From Lasiosphaeris hirsuta (taxonomy: Eukaryota; Ascomycota; Sordariomycetes; Sordariales; Lasiosphaeriaceae): a stretch of 64,000 bases of DNA. Both the position numbers and the translations under genes were made by a program. The stretch is from assembly GCA_030549175.1 (NCBI GenBank), contig JAUKUA010000001.1, forward strand, positions 6,572,001-6,636,000, read 5' to 3'. Under the pieces are notes generated by a model that ran no database searches, was not told where the DNA came from, and worked only from the letters and a program-made list of their open reading frames with translations. Shown here in pieces: positions 46,201-58,300 of the stretch. Positions within the stretch are counted from its first letter, which is position 1. The number at the start of each line of letters is the position of its first letter.

Positions 46201-49165
46201 TCAGGACTCCTCGGAATAGAAGGCGAGTCGAGGTTGAAATACACACCAAGACTCAAAACCGACATGTGTTGCACCGCCTTGCTCAAGCAGCTTGGTGACT
46301 ATTTCCAACTTAGCTTCCCGGACAGCAATCTGCAAAGGTGTTGATGCCATATTATAGCCGTTGATTGCCACATGGTTGATTGCTGTCTTGGAGCCAGTTT
46401 TATCTACCTCGATCAGGGTCTGGAGAAGAGATTTGGCATCACGTTCAACGAAGTGCTGGAATGCAGTAATGCCATTGAAATCACCCTGGCTCGACGTAGC
46501 ACCAAGACTGAGAAGCAACTTGACCATTGATACGGCCTTCTCCAAAGGAAGAGACATCGCAAGCACTAAGGTCAGTAAAGAGCCACTGGGATTGTTGTAA
46601 TCAGAGCCTGTAATTTTCACAGGCAGGAGGACGTCCGCTCCGTATTCCTACAGTCCTCTGTTAGTGTCTCCAAAAACATGCCAAGGAACTGCGGCCTGGA
46701 ATCTCGAGGTTGTTCACCTGGCATAAGTTCTTGACAATATCCTCGTGTCCCTCAATGATGGCTAGGTGCAAGGCTGTGCAGGGAGTGTCCCATGCAACAA
46801 CATTAATATCGAAGAAGTCGGGTTCCTCCTCGTCGTCCACTGGGATTTCCTCCACTTCGCTTGTCTTCTTGCGGCGCTTAACATCAACAAATGAGCCAGT
46901 TGCCATGCTCCGTGCCTCGACATCGGAGTCGTCATCGACCAGTTCGCCGTCGGAGTCTTCTTCATCAACAGACTCTTGATCAGATTCCTCGCCAGATCCC
47001 TCATCTTTCTGCGCTTCCGGATTATTCTCCTTGTCTGCACCTTTTGCTTTTCGGCGCTGGTCTTGCTTCTCTTCAAACTCGGCCTCGTTTGAAACACTCT
47101 TCTCCATAATAATCTTGAGGATTTCAAGATCACCCCTGGAAGCTGCAAGATGGAGCGCTGTTCTCCCATCCGCAAGGCGAGACACAAGACGTGCCCCGCC
47201 ATCAACTAGACGCTCTACCACCTCAGGGGTAGAAGTCATGACCGCAAGATGGAGAGGGGTCCTGCCGGTGTAGTCTCTCGTGTCGGGGTTGGCACCTTCC
47301 TGAGAAAGCCAATCTTCAACGTGCTCAACGTCTCCGTCCACTATGGCTTGACACAAGCGAGCGGTGTTGCCAACATAGGCCATTTCGGTCCAATCATCAT
47401 CGGTGAGTGGGTTGAAAGAGCCGATTTGCTATGTTCCATGACGATTCAGCGGGTGTCGAGTTTGAGTCACAAGGGAGAAAATGATTACCTGTCTTCCGGG
47501 GTCGTCTCTGATGAACGAAATCTTTCCGGAAACATAGATCTTGCCTTCCACTTCTGCGATCTCCTTTTCTTCTTCCGTCTCCGCAACTGGGCAATAACCG
47601 CAGCAATCGTGGATTACATCCTCAAACCGGCCGAACTGTTTAATCAGGTGTCAATGGGACGGAAGCGTATGAGAAGGATAGGGCGGTTCGTCTTACAAAG
47701 GCTGGATGGCGATGAAGGTATACTTCTCTTGTTTCCGGCTGATTCCACTCCGCATTGAGCACTAAGGAAGAAGGGCAGTTAGCCAGGGCGGAACATCTAA
47801 GGGCTCCAGACATATAACGTACGTAGATCTCTTGTGTAGCAGAGCTTCTCGATCTTCTTGGCGCGAAACCGCTGTCCATATGGGATAGTGAAGGTGTGGT
47901 AGTTAGACACCTCTTCTTCGTTAACCCAGTCTGCGACTTCATCCTCGTACTCCTCCTTGATGTTTCCCGAAAGTATGTAGAGATAGCGATTGCGGCGATC
48001 GATCTGGGGACGGCCTCGTTCCTGACGGCGCGTGTCGAGATATGAGTCCCGCGCAGATGTTGTTGGAAGTCGTTCAAGAACAAGGAGTCTTGCAAGACCG
48101 AGAGTCCTCTGAAAACTCCTCTCGAAGATGGTTGGGTCAATGCGGTCACGGTTCAGATCAGGCCAGTAGACCTCAAACCCCCTGTGGCTGTATTTAGAGA
48201 GGCGATTCTCGTAGGAAGGGCTACGGCGGGTGAGGTCGATGTGGTTGATCTGAGAAACATACGACTGCAAAGCTCGAGGAGTACAGTATACTTGTTTTCC
48301 ATCGTAGGCAGCCCCCGAACAATCAATGTCAAAGCCAGTCAGAATTTCCGAGACAGAATTGTAGATGCGGAGAACAATCTGCTGCGAGTAAGTATCACAT
48401 CACCAACGGTAAGGGGAGATATTGAGTACCTGGATGTGACGTGTCGGATACTGGCTGCCTGATAGGAACTGTCAGAATATGAGGGTAAATGATGCAACCG
48501 CCGCGCGAATACATACAGATTGTGATAGCATGCTTGGTCCGGACGGTAGTTGTCTCGGTAAGAAGAACATCACGGACTCGAGTTTCAATTTGCCGGATCT
48601 TTTCGATCGCCTCCGCTTCGGTGAGACCGTACAAGAACAAGTCAACATCAGAAGCCGGGCAGAACTTCTCGTGGTAGAACTGTCTAAGGCTACGCTTGGA
48701 GCCGGCGTACTCATCGGGAACGGGGAGGAGACAGTTGACGACAGAGGAGCCAGCAGCAACAACGTTGTCCCAATCAAGTTCAACGAGTGACGACTCGGAA
48801 AAGACATTGAAGTTGCGCTGAAAGTCTTTGAAGGTCGGGACAATGGCAGGCGAGCGGTCTAGGCGGCGGACATCTTCCGGCAAGGGCATGATGTACTTGG
48901 CCTTCTCCTCATCCGACTCTTGGGCCAGATCGCGGGCCCGAATCTTGATATCAGCAGCACCATCGGTGTAGAGGGGTATGACATTGACATAGGGGTCCTT
49001 GAGTAGCTCATTGTCGAGATCCTGAGCAAAGGTCTGACGTAGGTGAGCTTCAAACTTGCGGAAGGGCTCAATCAGCTCGGTCAGGGAGGTGTCGGGGTTT
49101 TGGTCGAGGTGATCGACCAAGTCCTTGAGAGGCACTGGTAACTTGGGAAGAGCGTCAGAACTCAT
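43207..49165 (-). CDS. Large ankyrin protein with N-terminal nucleotidyltransferase-like region, 1786 aa, 11 exons
   Basis: The exons on the minus strand are 49165-48517, 48458-48430, 48378-47823, 47761-47697, 47635-47489, 47428-46718, 46647-46247, 46171-45464, 45415-44675, 44615-44368 and 44312-43207. All introns are GT-AG, phases agree, total 5361 nt. The N-terminal third has AGSSV (138-142), then SDVDLFLYG (172-180) and GFDIDCS (241-247). That is the G-S, D-x-D, later-D spacing of polymerase-beta-like nucleotidyltransferases. Next come IDLTRRSPSYENRLSKYSHR and a Cys cluster HDCCGYCP (442-449). Ankyrin repeats start near 505 (GRTPLHLAV, GRTALHLAASRGDLEILKII) and recur almost to the end. They are interrupted by an acidic stretch near 600-640 and a basic coiled segment. 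I recall fungal and protist ankyrin proteins with this N-terminus but know no function; enzymatic activity is inference. The start ATG has A at -3. Confidence 0.88.
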
Positions 49166-50339
49166 GTTGATAATCAACAGAGGGACAGAAGAATGAAGAC
49201 GTAATGACGATGCCGTTAGCTGCGGTCGATACACTGATTTTTCTGGCAGGGGAAGCACTGAATGTCAAGGCAACTGAGGAGCGAGGCCTGGAAATGGAGA
49301 TCAGTGAATCTGATGAAGGCGACTTTTATAAAAGTCGGCACCCTCATGTCTGGAGGCACCGGCGTACAGGGTTCCATTACCTCCAATTCGAACCTGCAAA
49401 CCGTCGAAATTGTGGCGCGGCCTGAGGGGATCGCGTCCAACTCAAAGTCTAGTTCAGCCGTAGCGGTGTGTGCTGCCTTGGCTGCCGAGGCCAAACAAGG
49501 GTGTCCTCAACGCGACGTCTGCACAAAGCCTCGTGATTCTGGGGAAGTTGGCATTCGACGAGAGAAGAAATTTGTGACAATGTGTCACCCGAATGGTGCC
49601 TGATGGTCCGCTCTTGACCGACTTGTTTTGAAGAAGGAAGGAGTCAGTCAGGGGTGGATCGGCCGCCGTTTCCGTCATGTCAATGGTTGAGAGAGTAGCG
49701 TAAACATCACCCAATCAATTGCCATTCTCTCCCTGCCAATGCAGCGAAACCCAAGAGGGGACAAAAGCAACGCAGCATACCTAGAGCCCAACCTCTTTTG
49801 TCGCGCTGTTGGACCTGAGGTGATCGTTACATGTAGTAGATAACGTGCTCTCGAGTCCTGCCTAGAGATCGGGGGACTTGGGTAAGCCACGCCTTCCAAT
49901 CTCATCCAATACCGAAGAAGCGAAAAATAATGTAATTGAACATATGCAATAAATAATAGAGCTCGGCAATGCGCTAAATCGACTGAGCTAGCATTAGCAT
50001 TTGCTGCTGCCATGCGTAAACCCCTGACCAGGCACTCGGGGCGAGAACCCGAGAGTGCCAGCTCAAAGCTGCAACTCCCGTTTCCTCCATGTCCTAGGGT
50101 TGCTCTGTACCAAGGACAAGCCTAGACATAACACAGTCCCCGAGCCCGGGAATAGGAGACCGTTCGTAAAAGATCCGCCCCGCCCTCGTCCCACCTCTCC
50201 GCCAACACATATTCTGATGCCACAGGTAATTGTACAGCACCCCTCGCCATCCCATCGGGGTGGAAGCGATGCGAAGTCTTCCAATTATAATCCTAAACGC
50301 CGTGGTTCCATGGTTCTAAGGCCCAGCTGTGTGCCCTTA
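49166..50339. other. Intergenic, upstream of the ankyrin gene
   Basis: No supported gene; short frames on both strands have no recognisable content. Confidence 0.5.
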
Positions 50340-50731
50340 TTATAGCGCAATGGCGCCCCTTCGGCTCTCCCGTATATGCAACAGGCCTTGGAATCCGCAG
50401 AAGACGAGGAAGCCCTGCAAAAAGTAGAAGAATTAGTACGACTCTTTGGAGGTTGAGTACACAGCAAGATATGAATGAACTCACAGCATAGACCATGACC
50501 GCAATAAAGACCGTTGCCGCGACTTCCGGCCCGTTCTCCGGGTCCTCATCGCCTCCAACAAGCTCGGGGTGATTCGCCTTGAACAATATGCCGAGGACCG
50601 AGAGGATGATAATTGCGAAGATCGAGATGACGAAGCTATCGGGGATCAATTAAGGGGACAGGCTTGCAGTGCCCGAATGGGGGTGATGCGTACCAAGACC
50701 ATGCTTGCATGGCACCCACAAGCGGCTTCAT
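50340..50731 (-). CDS. 87-aa two-helix membrane protein, three exons
   Basis: The exons on the minus strand are 50731-50694, 50635-50485 and 50414-50340. Introns GTACGC...GATAG, GTGAGT...GCAG; 264 nt joined. The product starts MKPLVGAMQAWS and has two hydrophobic helices, FVISIFAIIILSVLGILF and a second within VFIAVMVYAGFLVFCGFQGL. They are separated by a short acidic loop with HPELVGGDEDPENGPEV, and the protein ends HIRESRRGAIAL. The size and two-helix layout recall ribonuclease kappa, a V-ATPase-associated protein, but I cannot confirm that. The strong in-frame splice logic and compact hydrophobic pattern make this a real small gene, easily missed because no exon exceeds 151 nt. Confidence 0.8.
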
Positions 50732-53700
50732 CTTGACGACGGTTGGGGCCAACGAGCCCGATTGGCGACTTGGGCGAAATGGGGCAGTATTGGATCAAGA
50801 GTGGCGGCACACTCCGGGCGGTGCTTTCGTTTCCTCGGTTTGTTGACGACGCGGATGGCTTATCGCTGGCCTGCGGGAGTTGATGTCGTCGAGGCTACTC
50901 GATTGCACCAAGTGGAAGGTAGCCGCTCAGGTGCACAAACTCGGCCTTGTCATTTAGGCAACCATACAGGGGTTCTGATAGGGTTAGGGTTAGTGTTACG
51001 TAACCAGCTCTATGCTCAACCATCACCGAAGCATCGCTTCCCTTTCCACATCCTGACAAGCTGCAATGCGCTCGACTTCATTGCAAAGTATCAAGGGCTA
51101 TCATATTAGGTGACATCATCACAATCTTGGTTATCTACATGAATCTACCATTTTGGCGCGCCCCCTATCCAGTGCTGAGAATGGAATCTGGGTATCAATT
51201 TATCCTAGACGGACACCATCAGTTTTGATTAGCCGACTCATCGACTCATCCATCGAGCACAAACACATCCAAACGCGAGCGGACAGTGCTCGAAGGCACG
51301 GAAACTTTGCCAACTCTCACCTTACTTTACATAAGCCTTTCGGATTTTACTGGTATTGGGAAAAGACGGCATTCGCCCATGGAATAAGGATGGGACAACT
51401 ATAGAATGTGACATGTTGGTGGACTCGCGGAAAGGTGGAACCCACTCTCCAAGTTCCACAGCCTGTCAACTTTCAACATGTTGGGCAGGCTGGCTCCCGT
51501 CTATACTGAATACAAGGATCACCGTTCTTTTGCTTCTCATCACAAGCTGTCGACGCAGAAAGCCTTCAACATCACTGATAATTTGATATCTTAGGAGTGA
51601 AACGCCAAGCCCTGGTCCGATTCGAAACAAGCTTGGCTGCAAGCTGGTCTGGGAGAGGCCGCAGCGTGCTTCCTCACCCAACCCCTCGTGGTCAGGTTCT
51701 GGCCCTCCAGCCCTGCGAGATCGATCGTCGCCCGGGTGTGAAGCACTGACCACACAGTGTTGAGCTCTGGCCCATCCTACCACGCTACTTACTACCCATG
51801 GATAGTGTGTCGCAATCTCGTGTCTTTGGAATGTCAAAGCTCTCGAGTTTGAGGATCTGCAAAGTACACCACCCTATAACGGAATACGAGATTATGAAAA
51901 CACTCCCAGCAAATAACTGGCAGAATGTATGGTGACATGAAGAAAAATAGAGCATGGAGCGGCAGCATTTGGCTGTCAATGTGTATTCCATGATGTTCAA
52001 CAACCGAATCAGTAACCAGCATGGGCCATGGCCGTTTCACAGCCATATGCATGCGGTTTACGGGGCACATGGGAAGAAGGATTGCAGAGGGCTTGCCCGT
52101 TGAATCATGGCGTCAAGTTAAGCGCGCTGGTCAAGAGCAGGATTGCAGAATGCGGCTTCAAGCCAGGAGGCATAGCAGGGAAACCCCGCCACCCCGCCAA
52201 AAACCCGCTGGCTGGTCCCCCAGAATGCATCTTTCGGGACCTTTCCCACGACGACACACCCGATTGGGCACATGGATCAAAAGCAGCATGCACCAACAAG
52301 AATCCCCAGCCTCACAACACGTTCTGCCGGAGAATCGGCACTTCCCTGTCGTCACCGCGGATTCGAACCCCGATCTTCCAAGAATCGCTCAAATGGCGGC
52401 AATCTCCCGTAATATGGCAGCCCACATTAGCCGTCTCGCGACCGCCTGGGTTTAGGTAATGTTAGCCACGGCATTGGAACCCATATGAGCTCAGAGACGA
52501 CAGCAGGGAACGTCGCCCTTGCTCAACGGGAAGCAGGTCATGGCTCGTAAGCACCAAACCTAGGGCAAAGGAATTTCCAAGTCAAGAGAGGGGGCTCAGT
52601 CATACTGGGGGCGTGGTCTTCCGAAGAGATCAAATCCCCTTCGAGGTAGGTTGAGGTGGCTGTGATATCTGTGAAAGCTGTGAAAGTGAAACCGGTTGGT
52701 TCAAAATGCAGTTAGCTGATAGCCGCGCGACAGTTGTGCGCGATGCAGGGCAGGAGGCAGGAAGCAGCTTTCCCCATGCACCCGACCCCTCCGCCCCTCC
52801 ACTACGACCTGCCTTACTCCGTCTTTTCATCCGTCCACTACCTTAGCTCGCCTTTGAATACCTGGGAAGAGCACACCCATTGGCCTGGGGCGCCATAGAT
52901 GACACCGGCTCTGGGCACTGACATTCTTCCTAAGCCAATGTCTGGATTAAGCACACTCTCCCAGCAGGGGTTGCCTTCCCGTGCGCATCGCACACGTCGT
53001 GCAGGTTTTTGTCCCGAGAGATGCCCTCGGATCTGCCCAGGCCTCGAACATCCGGACCCCGTGGCTGCTGGGGCAGGACACAACTTGAGCAAACATGAGG
53101 AGACAAATAGACAAGAGAGACGGCGAGAGACAGAGTACATGGTTCACAAGTACAGAGCACACAGAGTGTGGCAAAGGAGCCCGGAGCTGGAGTCAAAATG
53201 CCGGCGTGACCCTAGCGTAGTGTTTGTGTCGCTTGCAATGCTAGCTTGGTCTTCCATATTGCAGACCTTCTTGCCTTCGCCTTGGCTAGATGGATCTTTC
53301 CCGGCCCCCTGTCGGCTTGTCATACCCATTCATCTAAGCAATTTGACCAGAAGCAAACGAGATCGCTGCAAGGTACCATCACACAGCAGGGTACGCCCTT
53401 CCGGACGGATGCCCCCCTCCCTTCACTACGAACAAAGAGGGTGCTGGTATTACTGGGTGGGTCAAACCCAGCGTGCATATTGGGTTCGTGTGCCATACCC
53501 AGTATGTTCGCCTCGGTGTTCACTCTCATATAGCAGCTGTACCTAGCTTTCTTTGCCTTATGCTTCACACATGGCACCTCTCCCCCTCCTCGCATGTCGT
53601 TAGTATTATAATAAGATCTGCTGGCTTCCCCACCTGCTGTTTGCTTTCCTCGATCACATCTTCAGGACCACTCTCCGAACCAACCCCACACGGGTAGATA

Positions 53701-53952
53701 ACAGGGAAGGAAGGTCCACTCACGTTACCCTGCCTGCCTCACCTCACCCCGAGTCCACGTCCACCATTCACTCTGTCCATTACGCTTTCCTGTCGTGGCC
53801 TTGTTCCTGCCTCGACGGTTATTTAAGCAGTTCAATATCCTGGCTGCGGATTCAACCTTACGAACTCCAAGTTGCACACCTCTGAAGTACCCTTTTGAAC
53901 GGCAAATTCTCCGTATCCGCCCCTCGCGACGCAGACACAAAACACCAACAAA
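50732..53952. other. 3.2-kb gene-poor stretch
   Basis: No gene supported. A short telomere-like run, TAGGGTTAGGGTTAG, lies at 50979-50993. A tRNA-like B-box (GGTTCGAATCC on the minus strand) lies near 52369-52379 without an acceptable cloverleaf. The 215-codon frame 52899-53546 has no recognisable domain. A TATTTAAG box at about 53820-53827 could serve the next gene. Confidence 0.5.
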
Positions 53953-54957
53953 ATGCGTGCTACAAGCGTCCTCTCGCTGCTAGTCGCGGCTGTTGGCACA
54001 CGTGTTTCTGCCCAGACATCCTCTACGTCTAGCGCAGCTCCATCGACCACAATCACCCCCGAAGGCCCCGTAACAGGCGTATGTTTACCTTCGACCCTGG
54101 CGAGTTGAATGGAAGCTGACAGAAAGAACAGAAACTTGGCAATGCCACAGTTGTCAGCAACAACCCAGCTGGAGTCGTGTACAAAGCAACCTTCCCAGAG
54201 GCCCCCTTCTTCGCCGCCGCGTATCCCGATGGCGGAAACCTCAAGGGCTCAGTGATTGCCACAGCCAGCCCTGATGGCAAAGGTGTTCTTTTCAAGCTGA
54301 GGCTGAGCAACCTGCCGAAATCGGGTGGTCCCTTTAGTAAGTTCATGGCCCTATCGAGACTCCAAGTTTCCAGGCATAGAGCATATGCTGACCCTTGTGA
54401 TAGTCTACCATCTCCACGTCAACCCCGTGCCCGAGAATGGCAACTGTACAGCAACCCTAGCCCACCAAGATCCCTTCGTCAGAGGTGAGGACCCCGTCTG
54501 CGACAAGAATCTCCCAGAGACATGCCAGGTTGGCGACCTCAGCGGAAAGCATGGTGCCATCCCGGAAGGCAAAGATACTTTCGAGGCTAACTACCTCGAC
54601 TTGTTCGCTTCGACACACGAGGGCATCGGTGCCTTCTTCGGAAACCGCAGCATCGTGTTCCACTACGCCAACAAGACAAGAGTCTCTTGCGCCAACTTTC
54701 AGCTTGTGGCTGATGGCGGCGGTGTCCCGGTGCCAAGCGCAGAGACGTCGTTTTGCTCGAGCAGCATCCACCCTCATCCCACTGGCGCCAATGCGACTCG
54801 GACGACAACGACAATCCTCTCGACAGGCGCAGTAACCCCCACCTCCGTGCCCATCTCGCCGTCTGCTAGCACAGTGCCCATCGCTGCCGGAACAGGTGTG
54901 CGCGTGGGAGGCGCAGGCATTATCGCGTTTGCTGCCGCGATCATGTTCATGCTATGA
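53953..54957 (+). CDS. GPI-anchored copper-only type superoxide dismutase, 294 aa
   Basis: A secreted, wall- or membrane-attached enzyme that converts superoxide to peroxide and oxygen. Exons are 53953-54078, 54132-54336 and 54404-54957. Residues 1-20 are a signal peptide (cut near SAQ). The SOD domain holds IYHLHVNP with His113 and His115, AHQDP with His131, and SIVFHYANKTRVSC with His197, the expected copper ligands. A Zn-binding loop is not evident, as in Candida SOD5-type copper-only enzymes. Cysteines such as Cys125, Cys143 and Cys151 suggest disulfides. A Ser/Thr-rich stalk follows, then a hydrophobic end (GAGIIAFAAAIMFML) typical of a GPI-attachment signal. The role at the cell surface is inferred. 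Confidence 0.9.
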
Positions 54958-57900
54958 CCTTTCTTCGGATTCCGGATAGGCGTCGATTTGGCTTACCCTG
55001 AATAAAGAGGGGGCGTTTGGGGCGTTCGGCACGGGCAACCACAACCCCTGATTTTTTTATGCATGAAATGATTCCCAATTCCCGACACTTTGCATGAGGG
55101 GACTTGCGCGCAAGGATGACAAAAAGCTTGGCTTTGAGCTTGACGTTGATCTTGGGAAGGATAAAGGCAGAAAATGGATGCGACAAAATAGCCCAGGAAA
55201 CTAATTCTGTGTAAATGTAATATAACTGAGGGGCTGAGGCGGGCAAGACGAGCGGGTGATGTTATCGAAGGACTGGGGACGCATTTTGGACGATGTAATT
55301 TTCACAACCGACACCAGCTCTGTAGCCTTCAGATTTCTTGGTGGATTTTAATACTTACTTTATAAACCTTCGCCTTCTCGGACTCTATAATGGTGATGGC
55401 TTGATTAGGATTCGGAAAGCACAGTTTGAGCTTGAAGATGGCCTTCTAGGGGGCAAACGCCACCCACCCGACATCCCATCCCCGCCACGTGCTTGCGCTA
55501 GGAACTCCAGCTGGCGCCGCTAGGTGCCGAGGTTATTTTAGGGCGCTGCTAGCGCCTGTCACAATCTTAGGGCTCACCTACATGTAACTTCAACGTCTCT
55601 GCCTCGATTTGACGCGACTTTCCCTTGGCTAGTACTCTCAATCCAGGAGACTCGTTCCCATGAAACCTCGGCAGACTATCCCCCCAGGATGGTAGATATC
55701 CTTTCAGTTTTTACCAGTATCCATTTCTCAACGGCTCCACTGGCCAAGGGCGGTGGGTTGGGCGACTTGCGAGAAACGTGGAGCTTCCCTAGCAGCTAGG
55801 AGAAAGCCGGGCTGAGGCGGATCGTCGCCGGGATGAAGCGGGGCCGAGCTCCCTGCAGCCCAGGGGAGCCCCCGGGGAACGCCCTGGCCTATGTACACTA
55901 GCAGCAGCTCAGACGCAAAAGCTTCCCCGCCAAAGCCCCTCGACGTCAGCCCTCGACGTCAGCCCTCAACGTCAGTCCGTCCTCTTCATGATGGGGCCGT
56001 CACCCAGACGATGCACGCAATCCATGAGAGGAGGGTTACGTGCGTCATCCCGTCTCACGGAGGTTGTGATGTCCGGATAACGCGAACTCCCCCGATTGGA
56101 ATTCGTTGCTGAGGTTTGCTGGGCAATGGGGTTTCACTGCGTCGATCATTGTCTCGTACCATCTACGCTCCCTTCCCTCACTTTCGGATCACGGTCAACG
56201 TCTTTCCGGCCGGCTCTCCTCCTGAGAGTCTCTCACCACGCCACTGGCGGCGGAATTAGCTGGCCATGGGCGAGTCCGAGACACTCAACCCCACGTTTGT
56301 CTGCTATTGTCGGTCTTGATAAAGCAAGTGCACAGCCTGTTGTCGAACCGCCTAATAGGTTACTAAGGATTCCTTACGAAGATGCTGCACCTCTGGACGG
56401 CAGCTCGCGGCGCCGGTCGACGTTGCCGCCGCGTCCAAGACACGCAACCTCGTTGCCGAAGACGCCACTATCAAAAACTCTTGTCGCCAACAGTGGTCGA
56501 CTAAACTAGGTCTAGCAAGCAACTTCCAACAATGGTTGCGGGTACCTACGCACCAAGTGGCAAAGCGTACGCTCCCGATATCCCAAAAGGGTTATATTGC
56601 TTGCCGACACCCTATCATATCCGGACATGCCTTCTCAAACTCGGCGGTATTGGTCACCCAAGGCACCAGCTGCAAAGTACTGCGTCTTGTTACAACCCCG
56701 AATCGGGGCAGCAAGACGCTAATCGCCAGCACCATTGAACAACTATACTGAAGATAGACACTGCAATTTGTAGGAAACTGTCTCATATGGATCACGGATT
56801 GAGCTCGGTCCGTCTCCGATACCCGGTTGCTTGTCTCTGTAATCGATGACTCCATGTCCTTATTCTGATCTAGACGTCAATACCAAGAGGTTCGTCTATG
56901 GTCAGCGTCGTGGAGGTACCTGGTCAAACATGTCTGCGAGTGCATGGCCCACCTTTACCAAGCTACCGCCACATCTCTCGCAGGTGACCCTAACGAGGAA
57001 TGAGAACTCATCACACCTGCCAAGCGGCAGAAATACATCACCCATCATTGCGATCCCGATCACGGACATGGGAAGTTACGTCTTGCACGTCCTACGCCTG
57101 AGGTACTGTCTTGCCAAATCCTTCAATAGGGCGAGGCCATATGTCAAACTCCGTTTTGTATTTCTATTCGGAACGCATGTAGGCCAGGGTCACCAACCTG
57201 GCTTTGGGTTACCACCCTATGCGACGTTGGTATTACGCGACTAGTCTGCGAGGTCGACATGACGATTACTGCTTAAACATCCCACCTATAGAAGTAGGAA
57301 GGCGTTGCACGGACCTAGGCTCAAAATGTTGCCTACAGATCCAAGATATATACGAGCCCACATGGCCCAATGCTAAGCATTATGTCTTGCATCTATTGGG
57401 GACCTTGCATGCATACCTTGCCCTTCTTGTCCTACCCAACCCTCAAACGCATCTGCGACCACTGGAAATATTTGAACCTAGCATGCTATGATGCGGGATT
57501 TGCCTCAATGTCTGACTGCCAACAAGACCTAGGTATGGCATGGCGAAGGCGTTCCGCTTGGAAACGAGAAATAATTCGAGTCAAAAGTTGTATCTCGGTT
57601 GGTTCCGCGGCAGGCCCGGGGGGAGGACTACTCCACAGAACCCGCTTCTGGCACTACCCTTTCTCTTCCCCATCCGCATCACCGCATAGGTATTAGCACT
57701 AAGATTCCTCTGTGAGGAGCCGGAAAAGAATCTATCAGAGGAATAGAGCAAGCGGCCAACTTGAAGCAGCAAAATCATGGGTTTCTTGATACACAGGAAG
57801 AAGTTGTGTAAAAGGGAGTGTTCCGACAACTATCAAGCGGCCGTACTTTCATTTTCCTCTGGGAGGTATTAGTTCGATTGGCGATTTCATTAAGAGATAT

Positions 57901-58300
57901 TTCGCCATGAGTCGGCTTACGCTGCTTGTTCGAAGGGGACTCAAGCGCAGTTCTGCCAACACCACGTCCGTCACGCCGGAATCGCGAGAGAAGTCGCTAG
58001 GAAGTCGGTCCCACAACTGTAAGCCCAGAATAACTCTGGTGTGGTGTTCCTGTCAACTTGGTCTGTGATGGTGAATAGCTGCATATGCAAAACAATGTCT
58101 TCGAGCCCGTCTTTCTATAGCAGACCGGTCAAGGTTATTCGCGAGGAGGAGTATCCGCACATGAGCAGTGGCGAGCTATGCTCCATCCCTATCTGTCATT
58201 ATTTCTCTTTTTCCCTTTGGCCATTCCTCCCCCTTCTGTTTCCACGGGTGCGTCCCCTCGAATTATCATAGACATGCTCTAACACTCATAACTCATAAGA
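54958..58300. other. Gene-free, decayed-looking region
   Basis: No intact gene. A 13-bp tandem repeat lies at 55938-55976. Around 56640-57400 the plus strand can be read in pieces that look coding-like, such as TPAKRQKYI, but with several stops and no family I can name. Confidence 0.45.
55938..55976. repeat. 13-bp tandem repeat, three copies
   Basis: CCTCGACGTCAGC occurs twice exactly and once as CCTCAACGTCAGT. Each copy has an ACGTCA core, half of a bZIP/CRE element. Confidence 0.85.

Noticed and set aside
50979..50993. Telomere-like TTAGGG run
   Set aside because: Only about two and a half units inside ordinary sequence; a telobox or chance match rather than a telomere.
52340..52445. tRNA-like stretch on the minus strand with the B-box GGTTCGAATCC
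   Set aside because: Acceptor pairing has two or more mismatches, the T-stem has a G-G clash, and no anticodon arm can be drawn. At best a decayed Ser/Leu-type tRNA.
52899..53546. 215-codon plus-strand frame
   Set aside because: Composition is irregular, there are no domains and no conserved pattern, and it overlaps equally long frames on the other strand.
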